Part shown: positions 12,048 to 23,307 of the stretch, in pieces
Layout of the letters: each line of letters starts with the position of its first letter
How positions within the stretch are numbered: the stretch's first letter is position 1
Assembly (NCBI GenBank): GCA_022494885.1
Contig: JAGVSM010003455.1
Span: forward strand, 158,914 to 222,913
Direction of reading: 5' to 3'
DNA from: Micrasema longulum
Lineage: Eukaryota > Arthropoda > Insecta > Trichoptera > Brachycentridae
DNA length: 64,000 nt
The notes under the pieces: model-generated
What the model saw: only the letters and a program-made list of their open reading frames with translations
What the model was told of the DNA's origin: nothing
Database searches by the model: none
Translations under genes and position numbers: made by a program

Positions 12048-13106
12048 CTTAGAATTAAAAATAGTCCAAAAACCGCATATGCACATCATTTATACTAAAA
12101 ATAATGCTTCACAAAAATCGTACTTTTCCCTCTTTCCAATTGTTCCAAGAAGCCAAACTTTTGGACCTAAGACAAATATATTGTTTTCAATGTTTAAAAT
12201 ACATATTTAAGAATCAAAATTTATTTACAAGTAATTAAAATAGTTCAAGTCAAAGAAGGAATCGTGTGTACCAAGTTACCACATTGTAAAAAACGAGGCT
12301 CGCACAGAGACATGTATATTTTATAGGCCCAAAAGTGTTGAATTCTTTTTTTACTGATAATATTTCATTAATTCCAAACTTTCAAAATTTTCCTTCTTTT
12401 AAAAACATGCACTATCCTGGATTCAAACTAAAGATATGAACTCTTTTTTTCTATGACATATTTTGTCGCCCTTTAATAATAAGGAATATTTTTGTGTTTA
12501 TTTTTAAATATTTTTATTTACATTTTTAATAACTTTAAAAAAAAAACCATTTTATCTTTTAAAGAATATTTTATTTTTTCTTTCTCATGTTTCACAAAAA
12601 CATAAATCTATATTTTTTTTTCTTTCTCTATTTTTTGAATACTCTGTTTTGACACTTATGTTTACAGTAAAAAAACAAAAGAAACTTTATAAAAAAGTTT
12701 ATTTGTAGACATCGCACGTACGCAACTCCCGACTAGAATTTAACTATACTGTGTTGGGTCGTTTTAAAATGTAGAAATACTGCTGGGAACAAAACAAACA
12801 GGATCGGATCACATTTTACGAGTAAGTAGCAAATGCATTAAAAAAATATCACTTTTCCATCTGTCAGATTGTCAAAGAAAACAAAATTGACATTTTGTTA
12901 ATGTTGCTAGGGTAGTCAATTTTTTTAAACTTCTTTGCTCATCTAATGAGGGAACTAAAGAAAATTAAACCTCTTGGGTTAAACAACGCCGTGGTGGACA
13001 TTTGACCGACATTATCTTTAAAACATAATGGCAGCAAATATTATTAAACATGACATTAAAATATCCGCTATATGAGAAATACAATTTGTTTTATTTTTGA
13101 ATGCCA
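12048..13106 (+). mobile_element. TIR element (P-like?), copy 1, truncated
   Basis: The left end, 'tagaattaaaaatagtcca' followed by 'accgcata', matches the left terminal repeat of the element at 56728. From about 12698 to 13080 the two share long stretches, including 'atttgtagacatcgc', 'tacgcaactcccga', 'gttgctagggtagtcaattt' and 'acaacgccgtggtggacatt'. The right terminus is missing: similarity stops near 13106, where a 393-bp repeat fragment begins. The 12110-12690 part has no clear counterpart in the other copy. No transposase frame is visible here. Confidence 0.6.
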
Positions 13107-13282
13107 ATGAGAGGTCATAAGCCCTGATAATGCCAAAACCTCCATCCTCCATGTTACCTTCTCAAAAATGTTTTCCCTCTCTGTTGCAACAAATTCTAAT
13201 ATGAATAACTCTCTAGGGAGGAAATCCAGCCAGTCTGCAAGCATTTGGACATATTATAAACATTGTGGAATTGAATACGTTT
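13107..13282 (-). repeat. 393-bp repeat fragment, variant B
   Basis: Reverse-oriented fragment of the variant of the 393-bp unit that has 'ccaaatgcttgcagactggc' in place of the usual 'tttttgtagacaaggactgg'. The same variant forms the pair at 52257-52925. Confidence 0.75.
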
Positions 13283-14184
13283 ATAAGAATATATTATTCA
13301 AACAGATAAATTTAACCAAGTCAACAACTTTTTTTAAAGTACCTACTTATTTTCTAACCGTGAACAATATTTCAGGTCAAATGGAGCCTACCCATTATAT
13401 TTTTTCCACCTCGTTTTTTTTCCCGACTTCCTTATTTCAACAAAACTCTGTGCATAAACCTAGCAAGCTCATTTACCATTACACCACGAGGCTGCATTTT
13501 GTAATACTTCTAAAAATAAGGAAATAAAAAACATGTACATTCAAGTACAATGGATGTTTATTGAAATACATCTACGAGTATGTGCAGAAAGAATAATCTG
13601 GAAAGAGTATTATGTGTTGTGGGTTACGCGTTATCTCCTTAAGGTATCTGTCTCCCTTTGTACTCTCAAATAAACAGTAGTTTCTGCCAGTCGCGAAAAT
13701 TGTTTTTTTAGTAAAATTATCCGTCGAAATAGGATTAACGCTCGAAGGATTTACAAAGGGTTCAGATATTTATAAACACAGTGTGTAAAGGATATTGTGT
13801 TATTTTGTTTATTTCGCGATTCAAAGATATTACATTTAGCGAAGAATAATGATGTGAAATGTGGGCGACAAGAGACTTGGAGTGCAAAGGGTTATCCTCT
13901 TGAATTGAGTTCGTTTATGGGCCAGTGGTTATGTGAGCAGAATTCGTTTCGTAATCAATCGGCTATTTTTAAATTGTGTCCGGGCGGGTGAAGATTACAG
14001 TTTTGTGAGTGGAATAGAAGTTGAACCAAGGACGAGTATTTTTGACTAATTATTCATTTATATTTTAAAAACATATAAATGAATTTCCAAAAGTGACAAA
14101 AAAATATGTAACAGATGGTCATGGCATGGGCGATGTAAAATATTAATATAACTGGTAGTTTTGCTTAATTTATATATAAGGGTG
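13283..14184. other. No gene seen
   Basis: Open frames of about 120 and 64 codons occur here, but none shows a domain, conserved motif or codon pattern that would support a gene. Confidence 0.4.
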
Positions 14185-14350
14185 TTTTTACACCAGAATA
14201 TTCCATGGTACCTCTCTGGTACGTGAAGCGTAAGACCGATCATCTTACCTCAATGTAACAAAAATGATCAAGATACGCTGCGATTGGTGTACCAATGCAG
14301 CGCCCTATGCGCCAATATACATATGTGGAAAAGGAATCACGATGATGAGT
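14185..14350 (+). mobile_element. SINE body (head missing)
   Basis: Contains the family's body blocks in order: 'cctctctggtacgtgaagcg', 'aagaccgatcatcttacctc', 'aaaatgatcaagatacgctg', 'attggtgtaccaatgcagcg', 'ccctatgcgcca' and the tail 'cacgatgatga'. The tRNA-like head is absent. Confidence 0.75.
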
Positions 14351-14439
14351 TTTTCCTGCAATATAATAAACTTAATACATTATTATCTAGCGATTTGAGA
14401 AATGAAAATAAAAATTCATAATTTCCTAGCACTTTTTAT

Positions 14440-14860
14440 TTCTCGACGTAGCACATCATTTTTCAGCTGTTCCCTTTCCGTCTAAGCTGCCAGTCTTTAG
14501 AATGAGCTATTTCTTCATATAAAAAATGCACCTTCTCTAGCCACCTTCAAGAAACGTCTGAAATATTTTTATATATCCCCAGAATCCTGAACTCTCTTAG
14601 TTTTTTTACTCCTTTTTTTTTTTCTTATATATTTATATTCATATATATATATATCCTTTTTTTTCCTTGGTTCCTCTTTCTCTCTCCTTCCAAATTCATT
14701 ATCTGATCCCTCGTTCCCCATCATTTACAGATCGTTTTTTTATTAATAGTAATATGTGCAAGCCATATCATCCAATTAAAAACAGCTGTTATTTTTAATT
14801 AATTAGATTTTATTAATTTTAACATATGTATGTATCTTTTATTTATTTATTTAACAGAAA
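14440..14860 (+). pseudogene. LINE 3' end (last codons and 3' UTR)
   Basis: The frame around 14540 reads ATFKKRLKYFYI, the usual last block of a jockey/CR1-like ORF2 (FKxRLKxxL). The following pyrimidine-rich 3' region, with 'ggttcctctttctctctcc' and 'attatctgatccc', recurs in reverse orientation at about 57370-57490. The 5' part is absent. Confidence 0.55.
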
Positions 14861-15347
14861 AAAACAGTCGACAATGATATAATATCATAAAAAATATACG
14901 GTTTAAGGACACACCAGCGAAGTTTTAAAATAAAAATCATACATATTAAATTGTGGTACTACAAAAGGGTATGTTTATGTGTATTTGTAAGAGAGTAAGT
15001 GTATAGGTGTGTTTGTCTGTATGTGGGAGTAAGTTTTCATGTGTGCGTAAGTGTGAGCATCATGAAATAGCAAGTGGGATTGTATCGCAGTCAGAAAGAA
15101 TCAGTCTTAATTATTTTTTCAAATAACTTAAGGGGCGTGTTAAATACATCAATAGATAAAAAAAAAAGCATTATAGTTTTAGATACATATTTATGGTTTT
15201 ATAGTACAAAATTTTGACCTCTCTGTTTTTTGGTGCGCTGGAAGATATTGCTTTTAGCAATAAATCTACCAGAGAACTTAGTATTTGTACTTGAAGTTTA
15301 AAATAAATCGATAAAATAAATAATTTTGATTATATAATTATAAGTCA
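14861..15347. other. No gene seen; GT-rich tract
   Basis: Contains a degenerate GT-rich stretch at about 14968-15060 (TGTGTNTGTNTG pattern) and AT-rich sequence. No coding signal was seen. Confidence 0.45.
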
Positions 15348-16952
15348 GCCTCGTGGTGTAGTGGTCAGCGTATTTGCCTACCATGCAAAAGGTTTCGGGT
15401 TCGATTCCCGACACGGTTGAATGGTTGATATATCATTTTGTCAATCCCCAATTAGAACCATTCATATCAAACGAACAACATGGATTTCGTTCTGGGCGTT
15501 CAACCAATACAAATTCGATGGTGTTTACAAATTTTGTCACTAAGTTACTCGACAAAGGTGCTCAAGTAGACTGTTCGTACAACGATTTTTCCAAAGCGTT
15601 TGATAAGGTCGATCACCAACTTTTGCTTCTGAAATTTCAGAGGATTGGCTTTAGTGACATTCTTCTGAAGCTATTCACAAATTATCTTACAGATTGTAAG
15701 CAATATGTGTCATATGGACTGTATCAATCTAAAACATTTAATCCCTCTTCAGGGGTTCCTCAAGGATCTAATTTGGGACCAATGTTATTTTTAATCTTTA
15801 TAAATGATATTGGTAAAGTCATAAAATTTTGTAATTTTCTCTTATTCGCTGACGACCTAAATTTTTTTTGTGAAATACTGACTTCTTCAGATTGTATTAA
15901 ACTTCAGTGTGACATTTAAAATATAATTCAATGGAGCAAACAAAACAAATTATTCTTCAACGTTTTGTAATGGCATACACAAGAGCATCCAAAACAATAT
16001 ATTGTCGTTATCTCATGGACGGGTAAGGCTTGAAAGGGCTTCAACGTCCAGAGATCTCGGGGTGTTGTTTGATGCTCAGTTATCTTTTAATCTTCATATG
16101 GTTAATCTATATAATGACTCCCTTAAAATGCTTGGTTTGGTTCTTAGAAATGCCAAGATCTTTTCTAACACTCAGATTCTGAGGACATTGTATAATTCCT
16201 TGGTAAGAAGTCGTTTGGAGTTTAGTTCCATTATTTGGTCGCCACATGAGACTCGATACTCTTTAATGGTGGAGAGAGTGCAGAAAAAATTTCTGCGCTA
16301 TCTGTACCTAAAAGAGTGTGGATATTATTCTCGGCTCTTCCCAACCGACTTTTCACTGGGGATGCTAGGCTATCAGTCATTATGGAGGAGGAGGGACGTT
16401 CATTTGGGTGTACACTTTTTCCAGGTGATTGGTGGTCGCATACATAACTCAAAAATTCTGATGGATGTAGGTTCCGTTTGTACCTGATAACTATCTTCGA
16501 CAAAGGCAGCATAGATTGTTTTACCTACCGCGATGCAGAACCAACCTGCCAATGGTTATGCTGGTTGGTAGAGCAATCTTGCTACTTAATCGCATCGCCT
16601 CGCATGTCGACATATTTCACGACAGTGGGCCTTCCCTTAGGAAAGCACTTTCTAACTTTTAATTTTTCTTTTTACATTTTTTTATATTATTTTAATAACA
16701 TAACTATCTACTGTAATTTGTGATCTATTATTGTATTTAGAATAAATTGGGTCTTTCTTTTGTAATGTTCTAAATATCTGAATAAATAAATGAAATGAAA
16801 TGGTTGATATGATTTATTTATTTAAAATGGTGTTTCTACACGAGAATATTTCATAATCCCTGGACTGGTACCTGAAGAGTAAGACTGATCATCTTAACTT
16901 CATGTAACGAAAATGATCAAGATGCGCTGCAATTGGTGTACCAATGCAGTGC
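15348..16952 (+). mobile_element. tRNA-derived SINE split by a LINE
   Basis: The head (15348-15431) has an A-box region 'gtggtgtagtggtcagcgta' and a B-box 'gggttcgattcccgacac'. The body resumes at 16811 with 'gatttatttatttaaaatgg', then 'ccctggactggtacctgaag', 'aagactgatcatcttaactt' and 'ttggtgtaccaatgcagtgc', and stops at about 16952 where another LINE tail begins. The 12-bp string 'aatggttgatat' stands at both 15420-15431 and 16799-16810, flanking the inserted LINE. This head shows what the intact pol III promoter of the family looks like. Confidence 0.85.
15432..16798 (+). pseudogene. 5'-truncated jockey-like LINE (RT core to 3' end)
   Basis: The frame begins within the RT: QHGFRSGRSTNT, then DFSKAFDKVDH (palm motif A), SGVPQGSNLGPMLFLIFIND (motif B) and FADD (motif C, catalytic aspartates). 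An in-frame TAA at about 15917 interrupts what would be the next block, QWSKQNKLFFNV. A frameshift follows near 15965, then RDLGVLFD and YNSLVRSRLEFSSIIWSP. Another shift occurs near 16484, after which RQRQHRLFY and PMVMLVGRA continue the protein. Endonuclease and ORF1 are missing. The 3' end is an A-rich (aataaatgaaatgaa) tail. It is related to the copies at 24037 and 53753. It inserted into a SINE with a 12-bp duplication. Confidence 0.85.
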
Positions 16953-17140
16953 CCAGACTGGAACAAATTGCCAAGCCTAGTTGTCCATTCCATTTCAGTC
17001 AACCAGATTAAAAACTCTTTGGATGCTTTTTTGACGGAAGAAGAACTTGAACAAAAAGCGCCTATAACTAATAATAATAATATTATTCAATATTTTTTGA
17101 AGCTACCAGATCTGTATATCCAACAGGGCCTTCAATAGGG
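16953..17140 (+). pseudogene. LINE ORF2 last codons (fragment)
   Basis: The frame CPDWNKLPSLVVHS, then VNQIKNSLDAFL, is the usual ending of CR1/jockey-type ORF2 proteins (WNxLPxxVVxAxSVNxFKNxLDxxx). It abuts the truncated SINE body directly and has a short tail of ATA repeats. No other part of the element is present. Confidence 0.6.
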
Positions 17141-17344
17141 CCACGTAAGAATAAAAAAATAAATGGAAAATAAAGAATAAATGCTGAATATATGCGAAAT
17201 TTTAAAGAATTTCTTTAAGTTTCCAAAACGTATTCCACTAATGTACCTACTGCACACGCAACAAAAAAAAATATATATATCCCAAACAAGAAAAGCTGCC
17301 CAAAGGAGCTTCCGTAATATCACACTTTCAGGATGAAAACGAAT

Positions 17345-18106
17345 TAACTCAAAAAAAGCTTCAAATGAGTTTAGATTATGAAACGAAACTCTTAAAGAAC
17401 TAAAACATGTGACTTACCTAGGACTCACAATGGACAGACAATTAAAATGGACAAAACACATAGACGGACTCACTAAAGTAATGGCATCACTACATAGCCT
17501 CTTCTACAAAATTAAAGATTTTATACCGAGAAAGGAAAACATTATGATGTACGAAGCCTATGTCAAAAGTAAATTGAGTTACATGATCGCCTTCTGGGGA
17601 ACTGGTAACAAGACAGACATAACAAGAATACAAAGACAACAAAATAAAATTCTTAAACTAACATACAACCTACCCTACCTGACCTCTACGACTGAACTGT
17701 ACAAAAAAACACACCAGTTTGACATAAACTACTTGACTAAAATTGAGACCTTAAAAATTGTGCACAAAATAACACTGGGAAACATACAAGACGACGACAT
17801 AATATTAGTCAAAAATGCTGACATACACAAATATAACACCAGACAACAACAACACTATCATATTGAAAAAGCAAAGACAAACACAGGACAGTCAAAAATA
17901 CTACATAATGGACTTAAACACTACAACGAACTACCTTACTACTTGAAAACTTTTACTGGAGACAAATTAAAAATCAATCTGAAAAAGCACATGATGACTG
18001 AACTAACTAGACTAGACGAGACATAAAATGACTTGACAATATTAAATTTCTAATGTAACCCTTACGGATTTTTTAAAATTGTAAATAAATAAAAAAAAAA
18101 AAAAAA
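17345..18106 (+). pseudogene. LINE ORF2 C-terminal region with poly-A tail
   Basis: The long frame starts VTYLGLTMDRQLKWTKHID, the block just after the RT palm. It continues with AYVKSKLSYMIAFWGTG, IQRQQNKILKLTYNLPY and ends with ELPYYLKTFTGDKLKINL. A short 3' UTR is followed by an A-rich tail (18089-18106). The reading frame is clean for 205 codons, so this copy is younger than most others here. The 5' truncation lies at about 17345. I cannot place it beyond the jockey/CR1 group by eye, and no clear target-site duplication was found. Confidence 0.75.
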
Positions 18107-19240
18107 CGACTTCAATGAACATTATCCATGTTTCTGTTTTTAAAAAAAACGCAATTTTCGGGTGGGAATAGGACAAAATGGTTACATCGGTAACTTTAAT
18201 AATCAGAGAATTTAGATTCCGTGTCAGTACGGAAGCGACGCAATACTTAAGCGTTGTGTTCACATTGCTGTGTGAAGGACGCAACGCAGACAAACATATA
18301 GTGACCGAAAGCAGGTTGAGTCGATTTTATTCCGATACAAATGGCATGTTTACTTTAGTTTTTAAATATTAAAACGACAAATTTCGCTTCGTGATTCTTT
18401 CGTTCCGACTTACCGATAATCTTAGTGACTTATTTACGTTAATTTCATTTCGTAAATAAATAAAAACATGAGTTTGTTTACCTGATCTGTCTTAATAAAA
18501 ATTATGTCACTTTTTTATTTATTAAAGCACTTTTGTTTGATTTTTTTTCAATCTTATAATGACTCATTAAAAAAATGTCATGTTTAAACTTAAAATAATT
18601 TATTTTTTTCTTAAATTAATAGCTGAAAGTCTTTGTATAATTTTTAACTAAAAATTTGGTGCTTACTTTGAAAAATACGAAACAATCGTCGAAAGAATAC
18701 GAAAGTGCCACAATTTACATTCTTCTTTTGCAATTTCCCAAAAAGATGATTTTTTATTTGAGTCGTTTTCGTCTTAAAGGTGCGATATGGTCTTGTGCCG
18801 AAAAAGAATAATCCAGAAATACCTAATAAATATGTACTTCTAAGCGCTTATAATAAAAACAAATTATAATAGGTTCCTACTTAAATTGAATACAAAAATA
18901 CGCTTGTGATTCTCCCCAAAGGAAGCCACTCGACACCCCAAGTAATTAATGACAATTATAGCAATATTGTTGGGTGATCCCATCGCGAGTTCAAAATGGC
19001 GTAACGCGACAATGGCAACCACAAGTGGTCCCGCCGGGAAACGTTTGGCGTTCTATCTATTAATGAATGTACGGAACTAAACCCAGAACAGGACTAAAGG
19101 AAGTCAGCAAACAACGTGTGTACAATGAACACATTCAGAATTCAAATAAAACCAGTCATTCGATGAAGGGGGTTCAAAATAATAAAAACATTTTTGCCAA
19201 AGGGTATTAAAATCATTGCATTTTTCCGTGTCAGCCATAA
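18107..19240. other. No gene seen
   Basis: AT-rich DNA. A GC-richer piece at 18900-19080 shows no motif that I can assign. Confidence 0.4.
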
Positions 19241-19261
19241 ATGTTTTTTTTTAAATCATGG

Positions 19262-19504
19262 TTTTTCATTAAGCGTTTTTGTTTCTGTTTTTGTGATGAC
19301 GAAACACCCCAAGATGTCCCTCATTTGTTGATGCATTGTCCCATTTTTCCAGCTAAAAGATTTCGTAACAGTAATAACTTAGTGTTAACAGCACGCAATA
19401 TATCAACTCGTAGTGTGACGTCACAGAAACACATTGTACTGCGGACGAGAACTTCTTTCGAACAAAGATCTTTTAGCTTTATGGCCTCTAGAATTTACAA
19501 TTAG
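19262..19504 (+). pseudogene. Possible LINE ORF2 C-terminal zinc-knuckle fragment
   Basis: The frame reads CFCDDETPQDVPHLLMHCP, which has the C-x-C...ETPxHxLxxCP pattern found near the end of jockey/R1/I-type ORF2 proteins, and ends MASRIYN. The fragment is short and stands alone, so assignment is tentative. Confidence 0.45.
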
Positions 19505-19696
19505 GTTAAAGATATTTTATTCACCCAACACGATGTAACTTATATGCAAAAAAATAAAATAACCCAGTGGCTTATTAAGTTAGGAAGAAAAGAAACCAAA
19601 ACCTTATCAAACTACATTGCAAGGTAAATTATATTAATATTAATATTATTCACGACAATTAAAACACTATACAATACAATGACCAGAAGGATAAAA

Positions 19697-19935
19697 TGTA
19701 TAAATGTATTTATATGTATGTATGTGTATGTAAGGGTGTCTATGTATATGTGTGTATATATATGTATAAATATTTATGTGGGAATGTGTATATGTATGTG
19801 TACATATATGTATATAAATGTGCATGTATATGTGTGTATGTTTGTATATGTATGTGTGTATGTGTATATGTGTATGAATGTTTATACGGGTGCACATGTG
19901 TGGGTGTATGTATATGGCAATATATAAATAAACAT
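19697..19935 (+). repeat. TATG-type microsatellite, degenerate
   Basis: About 240 bp of alternating purine-pyrimidine sequence built from tatg, tgta and gtgta words. It is open on both strands for 80-90 codons only because the repeat lacks stop codons in those frames. It is not coding. Confidence 0.9.
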
Positions 19936-20399
19936 ACATGTTAGTCTACCTTAGCACGGGTATTCTCCTACTAGGCATATTCAAAAAAATTTAAAAAAAA
20001 TAGTTTTTTTAAATTAAAAAAAATAAGTCATAAGAACTTATCGTATGAGGTTATATCATACACGGTAAAAATAGAAAAGGTATTTGTTGAAATAAATGAA
20101 AATAAAATGCCGAACGCTCTCAAAGTGGAATGATGCCTGATGCCTGATACCTGACAATAGTCGGGCTTCTCCTGAATGAGTTTTCTGTGGATTCCTCTTT
20201 TTAAAGCAAATGCGGAGAAGTTCCTTAGCAAGGCCACAGCCGGTTATCCCACTAAATCCTCACACTATAGTCAGAGTAAATAGAAGGAACATACCTTCTG
20301 CAGTTAATATAAACCTTTTACACAATAAGCAAGGAAAAAATAAGCAAATCCTATATAAAAAATATTTTTTTTTTTTACTGTTTCCAAGCGAGTGAAGAA

Positions 20400-20530
20400 T
20401 ACATTTCTAAAAAATAGAACCAGAACTCAGGACAAGTGTTTTTAACTCAATGGCTTTTTTGAGGTAAAATCGTGAGAAAGGAAATCTAGAGGAGATATGT
20501 CCGCCGTTTGGTGAAGTTGTTTGTGTGTTC
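20400..20530 (+). mobile_element. Degenerate SINE with 5' extension
   Basis: A block 'aaccagaactcaggacaagt' is followed about 90 bp later by 'gccgtttggtgaagttgttt' and 'tgggatccgattttc', a decayed tRNA-like head. The same order of modules, better preserved, occurs at 51465-51625, and the upstream block alone at about 54905. The similarity is modest. Confidence 0.45.
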
Positions 20531-20789
20531 GTGTACCGCGCTTGTGTATTGGGATCCGATTTTCAACAAAGTTGAAGTTAAAGATTTTTTGGTGGTTTTT
20601 ACCCTGTAATATTTTAGTCCTACCGCTGGCAGATAAAGCGTTAGACTGATCAGTTGAACGTTTCAACTTTCTTTTTTTTAAATTTCATTAATTTGTTTTA
20701 TTTTCTAATTATCGTATAGCATCAAATAAAAACGTAAAGATCGAAATAAGAAAAAGACCAATTAAATTTTTATAATACACCATAAATAA

Positions 20790-20885
20790 TTTGATGCGAT
20801 GATAGATATACAATGCATTTGATGTACCAATACAGTGTCTTATGCACCATCGAATGCGCACAAAAGTACGATAATGATGATGAAT
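20790..20885 (+). mobile_element. SINE 3' part
   Basis: Shows 'tttgatgtaccaatacagtg', 'cttatgcacca' and a tail ending 'taatgatgatga'. It lies tail-to-tail with the reverse SINE that starts next to it. Confidence 0.65.
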
Positions 20886-21115
20886 AAAAAAAACGTATCA
20901 TCATCATCAGCATTTCGCTTTAAGCACCCAGTGATGCACAGAGCTCTACATTCGTTCAATAATGCAACGCATTTTGATTTAAAGTGATCAGTTTTACGTT
21001 TCAGGTGCCTGCCCAAAAACAGTGGAGTATTGCAGTAAATCACTTTTAAAATTAATATCTCAAGTTGACCTTGCCCGAAATCGAACGCAGAACCTCAACC
21101 ATGGTTGAAAAAACA
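20886..21115 (-). mobile_element. SINE, nearly full length
   Basis: On the minus strand the head contains 'ctgcgttcgatttcgggcaa' (B-box) and is followed by 'tgtttttgggcaggcacctg', 'gtaaaactgatcactttaaa' and the tail 'gctgatgatgatga'. The A-box part is cut off at about 21110, after 'caaccatggttgagg'. Confidence 0.6.
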
Positions 21116-22239
21116 TATCAACAGTATTTATAACAAGGAGCAAAAACAGTAATTTGAACTTTAGTTTTATATTTTTTTTGTAGCATAAGGTGTTTCTTTA
21201 AAGAATCGTTCAAATAAGGCGTCAGATGCCGTTACCTCAAAAACACCACTACAATTTCGTGAGTAAACAAATAATATAAATAAAAAGTCCGTTGAATTCG
21301 ATCATCCCCAAGTTCCTAGTTAACAGTTGAGCCCACATTATATAAACATGAAAGAGAAATGTGCGCGAAAGCAAAACAGATTTTGGTCTGCCATTGCAAT
21401 TGGCGCGGAATGATGTGTTTGAATTTCGAATGCACACGTTCAGAGTTCAAACAGATGATAGTGATGCGTTCGAAATTTGAATCATGTAATGATTAGGGAG
21501 CGTGTTGGTACTCGATTACCTACATTTCAAGGGTCATGCTTATTACCGAAATAAAAACGCATATTAAAATAAAATAACAAAATACAATGTTGTTTTGTTG
21601 TATGTAATTTTATGCTGACTCCATAGTCGATAATTTCGAATGCTTAAATTTCCATACTCTTCATTTGAAAAAGGTTTTTTGCCAATGTTTGAACAATCAT
21701 ATTTCTTAATTTCTTTCATCTTTTAATTATTGTCTAGTAAAAAAGGTTTAACTTTAATTGATATGGAAGAAATTCCACCGAATTATTTAATTAATTTAAA
21801 CTAAATTCATTTATTTAAAAAGATTACCTGTCATGAGCTTGCAAAATTTCACTCTTTCACTCTTTTGTTTAATCGTTAGTTTTGCAACTCACTTTTATAT
21901 TTATTTATTAACTCATTTATCTACGGACTTATTTAGTTCATTTGAAAATGTTAAAAAAATTTCTATATATTTATAGTATATACCGGTACAGTTGAAATAA
22001 AATACATCTAAAGAACTTTAAAGGTAAGACAAAAAATTAAAAAAAATAATTACTACCTCAAAAGAAGAGCTGGTCTAAATTAGTGATTGTTTGAATCTAG
22101 AAAGACTTACAACATAAAAGTCCAGATCTTTTTTCGAAATTACATTGCCACACAATCGGGACATTGGTGCTTGCAAGTAATAGTTTGTGCTGTGCTGATC
22201 AAGGAACAGCACATTATTACATCGCAACGGGCGGATATT
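21116..22239. other. No gene seen
   Basis: AT-rich. An imperfect inverted repeat, 'ttgaatttcgaatgca' against 'tgcgttcgaaatttgaa', lies at about 21419-21479. Nothing coding was seen. Confidence 0.4.
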
Positions 22240-22805
22240 TTTTTGAATTATATTTTTTTTGTTGTTTTTTTTTATAATATACATAAGAGGTAAAACAGAG
22301 TATCAAAAAAATAGAATAATTACACATATATATTAACAGTAATAATAGTACATATTAACAGTAAGAATAGTCAACAAAAAATCTCATAAAGGTACGGCAT
22401 GTTTTTGGGTATTCCAAGAAATGTTTTTGAAATTTTGCTCCTATAATAAATAGACAGATATAATATTTTTGTATAATATAAGAAAGAGAAAAGAAAATAT
22501 TATTTCAAAGCTTAGGAGGTACTTTGAATGTCACTTGTTCCAGTAACGATGATTAACGTAGATCAATTAAGCCATTTAGTAAATCAAACATAAATTTGGA
22601 GTCAATGTTATTTCTACGTTTTTGTAGATGTGAGATTTTGAACATTGACTCTATTTCTCCGTAAGTGTAGTCTCCCCTCTTGAGGCCAATCATCCATGGT
22701 ACGTTTCTTATCAGACGATGTTGCATCGATTCGATGTGATTTATCCGGCCCACGTGGAAAAGAGACCAGATCACGGAGGCATATTCTAAAAGAGGACAAA
22801 CAACT
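22240..22805 (-). pseudogene. LINE ORF2 C-terminus and 3' UTR
   Basis: The minus strand encodes LEYASVIWSLFHVGRINHIE, then QHRLIRNV, YTYGEIESMFKISHLQKRR and FMFDLLNGLIDL. It then continues past a stop as LLEQVTFKVPPKL. This is the post-RT region and end of a jockey/R1-like ORF2. The 3' UTR ends 'tactctgttttacctctta' followed by an A-rich tail; the same ending occurs in reverse at about 41280-41345. The family resembles the one at 39790. Confidence 0.7.
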
Positions 22806-23307
22806 GAGTAATAGATAAATAAGTTTAATCGGGATCTTTGTAATATACTCTTAAATTAAATCGTAAAATATATAATTTGCCCGAATGATTAATCGTTATA
22901 TTTGTAATTCCCTCATATGCCACAATGATATTTTTGTAATTCACTCTTATGTTTAATTGTTATCTTTGTAATTTCTTTAAATGTCGTATAGTTACTTTTG
23001 TTATTTCTCTTAAGTACAAAAAAATATTCGGTGTCGTAAATAAATACAATTGATTTTTAATTAAATTAAATCTAATGAAATTTAACATCACCAATATATT
23101 GTTTTTATGTATGTACATTGGCGGTCTTATTGTTATTAGCAATGCCTTCCAATGAATCAAAAACTAACTAGCGTACATAAGTCAAAATGTGTACCTACCG
23201 ATTTTTTACAACTTGGTCAATGGACAGATGGTGTGGCACATACAATGCGGATTACTTATAATTAGATAAATAAAATTTGCTTCACCTCAGTTTTAAAAAT
23301 GTTTAAC
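22806..23307. other. No gene; LINE-tail-like motif at about 23105-23160
   Basis: The string 'tggcggtcttattgttatta' followed by 'gcaatgccttcca' resembles a LINE 3'-tail motif that also occurs at about 57150 and, shorter, at 53180. I recall this motif as common in lepidopteran LINE tails. Nothing else was recognised. Confidence 0.4.

Noticed and set aside
13168..13527. 119-codon plus-strand frame
   Set aside because: It begins inside a 393-bp repeat fragment and shows no conserved motif.
15348..15420. A tRNA gene
   Set aside because: A- and B-boxes are good, but the sequence does not fold into a full cloverleaf and is continuous with a SINE body across the LINE insertion.
19667..19944. Overlapping open frames of 80-90 codons on both strands
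   Set aside because: They are products of the TATG microsatellite, which has no stop codons in those frames.
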